A stretch of 14,920 bases of DNA from CAZDYI01 sp964509765 (GTDB lineage Bacteria > Pseudomonadota > Gammaproteobacteria > Tethybacterales > Tethybacteraceae): contig CAZDYI010000085.1 of assembly GCA_964509765.1 (NCBI GenBank), positions 1 through 14,920 of the forward strand. The letters are read 5' to 3'. A program made the translations under genes and the position numbers. The notes below the pieces were generated by a model. That model worked only from the letters and a program-made list of their open reading frames with translations. It was not told the origin of the DNA and ran no database searches. The stretch's first letter is position 1. Each line of letters opens with the position of its first letter. This document shows, in pieces, positions 13,276-14,920 of the stretch.

Positions 13276-14478
13276 TCAGCTATGCCTTTTGTTAATGTGA
13301 CTCATCAGGGGCATCCAGGCCAGCGCGATGACCGCGCCGGCAGCCATGATGTGGAAATTGTATCCACTCCCCGCCGTCCCGGCCGCCGCCCCGCCCGCGA
13401 AGACGCCCAGGGCCTGCGCGATCGAGTAGACGCCCATCGCCGATCCCTGCCCGGTGCGACCCGCGACGACGGACACGTTTGCGGGCAGGGCCGCCTCGAG
13501 CAGGTTGAAGCCGGAGAAGAACAGCGCGAGCGCCGCGATCGCTGCGTAGATCCCATGCTCGGGCGCGGCCGGGACGGCGACCGCTGCAAGCGCGACGCAT
13601 GCCGAGGCCGCGCCTAGGCGCTTGAGGCTCGGAGCCTGCTTCGCGATCAGCGGGACGGCGACGCACACCGACACCAGGAAGGCTGAGAGGTAGACCAGCC
13701 ACGCCCGGCCCTCCTCGCCCTGCTCGACGAGCTCGAGCGGAAGGAAAACGAACATCGCCGCCATGAGGAAGTGAAGGGCGAACACCGCGAGGCACAGGGG
13801 CAGGAGCCGCGCGTCGAGGAACGCCTCGCCGGCGCTGCCGGCCGCGGATGGCTTCCCGAGCGGGACGGCAAGGACGCAGAAGGCGGCCAGGACCGCAAGC
13901 GCCGAGGTCGAGACGAAGATTCCCCGGACGCCGACCAGCCCCGCTAGCGGGACGGCGGCAACCATCGAGATCCCGAACGCGAATCCGATGCCGAGGCCGA
14001 TGACGCCCATCGCCTTCGTGCGGCTCTCGGGGCGGGTGACGTCCGCGACCGCGGCGACCGCGACTGCGGTGATCGCGCCGAGTCCCTGGACGGCGCGCCC
14101 GACGATGATGGTCACGGGATGCTCCACGCCCGCAGCGAGAAGGCCGCCCAAGGCGTAGACGAGCAGGCCGCAGACGAGCACCGGCTTGCGGCCGACGCGG
14201 TCGGACAGCCAGCCTAGCGGGGCGAGCATGATCGCCTGGGTCAGGCCGTAGGCTCCGACCGCCAGGCCCGCGAGCTCGAGGCTCCCGCCGGGCAGCCCGA
14301 CCACGTGCGGCGCGAGCACCGGCAGCAGCAGGAACAGCCCGAGCATGCGCATCGCCACCGCGAACGAAAGCGCGGAGACGGCAGGGAGCGCGCCGCCGAG
14401 CATGCCGTCCCGGCGCGCGCCGGCGCCGCTGGCGGGGGGTTCAGCCACGGCAGGCAGCGCAGTCGCGGTTGCGTCCAT
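13276..14478 (-). CDS. MFS transporter (between uvrA and ssb)
   Basis: 400 aa inner-membrane permease with about 12 hydrophobic segments. A proline/alanine-rich cytoplasmic N-terminus (1-~28) is followed by helix 1, and motif A of the major facilitator superfamily is seen after helix 2: G-W-L-S-D-R-V-G-R-K-P at 89-99. The protein ends right after the last helix with N-K-R-H-S, so it lacks the C-terminal YAM domain of E. coli YajR. An MFS permease between ssb and uvrA is conserved in Pseudomonas and relatives; its substrate is unknown to me, and drug/proton antiport is a guess from the family. A second ATG at codon 26 could also be the start. Confidence 0.9.
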   Translation of the reverse strand: MDATATALPAVAEPPASGAGARRDGMLGGALPAVSALSFAVAMRMLGLFLLLPVLAPHVVGLPGGSLELAGLAVGAYGLTQAIMLAPLGWLSDRVGRKPVLVCGLLVYALGGLLAAGVEHPVTIIVGRAVQGLGAITAVAVAAVADVTRPESRTKAMGVIGLGIGFAFGISMVAAVPLAGLVGVRGIFVSTSALAVLAAFCVLAVPLGKPSAAGSAGEAFLDARLLPLCLAVFALHFLMAAMFVFLPLELVEQGEEGRAWLVYLSAFLVSVCVAVPLIAKQAPSLKRLGAASACVALAAVAVPAAPEHGIYAAIAALALFFSGFNLLEAALPANVSVVAGRTGQGSAMGVYSIAQALGVFAGGAAAGTAGSGYNFHIMAAGAVIALAWMPLMSHINKRHS

Positions 14479-14495
14479 GGGGCGCAGTATCCGAT

Positions 14496-14549
14496 GTTTT
14501 TGCCCCGAACGGAGCCGAAAAACGGATTTGGTCTTTGTGCCGTTTTTTC
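14496..14549. repeat. Alternating A/T blocks with inverted repeats between MFS and uvrA
   Basis: Three mutually complementary blocks are seen: GTTTTT (14496-14501), AAAAACGG (14518-14525) and CCGTTTTT (14540-14547). The middle block pairs perfectly over 8 bp with the third (14-base loop) and over 6 bp with the first, so the two hairpins exclude each other. The location is the shared promoter region of the divergent MFS-ssb and uvrA units, which favours an operator or curved DNA over a terminator. Confidence 0.35.
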
Positions 14550-14562
14550 ACGCCCAAGGGGG

Positions 14563-14568
14563 TATAGT
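14563..14568 (+). promoter_or_regulatory. Probable -10 of the uvrA promoter
   Basis: TATAGT differs from TATAAT at one base. No good -35 is found at 16-18 bases upstream. A transcript starting near 14575 would give a leader of about 75 bases to the GTG at 14651, which supports that start over earlier in-frame codons at 14528 or 14537. No CTG trinucleotide occurs between 14479 and 14650, so no canonical LexA box is present. Confidence 0.35.
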
Positions 14569-14650
14569 AACGCCTTTAACCCCGTTCTTTCGCCCCATTA
14601 CCCGCTCGCGCAAGAGACTCACGCGGAATTCCGCGGCGACTCCCGCCCCC

Positions 14651-14920
<270 letters not shown>

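Overview
The window looks like chromosomal DNA from a high-GC gammaproteobacterium, probably an uncultured or aquatic one; species cannot be told from sequence alone. The evidence is the gene neighbourhoods: rpmI-rplT-pheS-pheT-ihfA-merR-like-tRNA-Pro, surE-pcm-nlpD, and ssb-MFS transporter next to a divergent uvrA are all arrangements typical of Gammaproteobacteria. IHF-alpha and an NlpD-type degenerate LytM lipoprotein point the same way. No transposase, CRISPR array, rRNA or phage gene was seen.

Layout. (1) 1-1602, accessory: the 3' part of a phytanoyl-CoA dioxygenase-family gene, a previously unflagged 56-codon membrane peptide gene (702-872), and a GIY-YIG nuclease-like gene on the minus strand. 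Bases ~690-1766 are visibly more AT-rich and use different codons from the rest, so they look acquired. (2) 1767-6466, translation and nucleoid block on the plus strand: L35, L20, both PheRS subunits, IHF-alpha, a MerR-like regulator and tRNA-Pro(GGG), mostly with overlapping or nearly touching genes. infC, which usually lies just upstream of rpmI, is absent. (3) 6494-9479, a nitrite-reduction cassette with its own sigma70-like promoter: a copper nitrite reductase with a fused C-terminal cytochrome c domain, a NirV-like formylglycine-generating-enzyme relative that lacks the usual cysteine pair, and a Sco copper chaperone. All three are exported proteins with overlapping reading frames. (4) 9589-12764, a stress/cell-envelope operon: two tandem surE paralogues, pcm and nlpD, all overlapping. 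rpoS, the usual next gene, is absent. (5) 12787-14478, minus strand: ssb preceded by an MFS transporter. (6) 14651-14920: the start of uvrA, cut by the window end.

How the parts fit: the NirK-NirV-Sco set would carry out and support periplasmic nitrite reduction to NO, with Sco a candidate for copper delivery and the fused haem a built-in electron donor. The remaining genes are housekeeping: translation, nucleotide/protein repair, envelope division and DNA repair. The least ordinary parts are the nirK cassette with its altered FGE-like partner, the duplicated coupled surE pair, and the AT-rich insert that replaces infC. I do not see convincing evidence of a wholly new multi-gene system.
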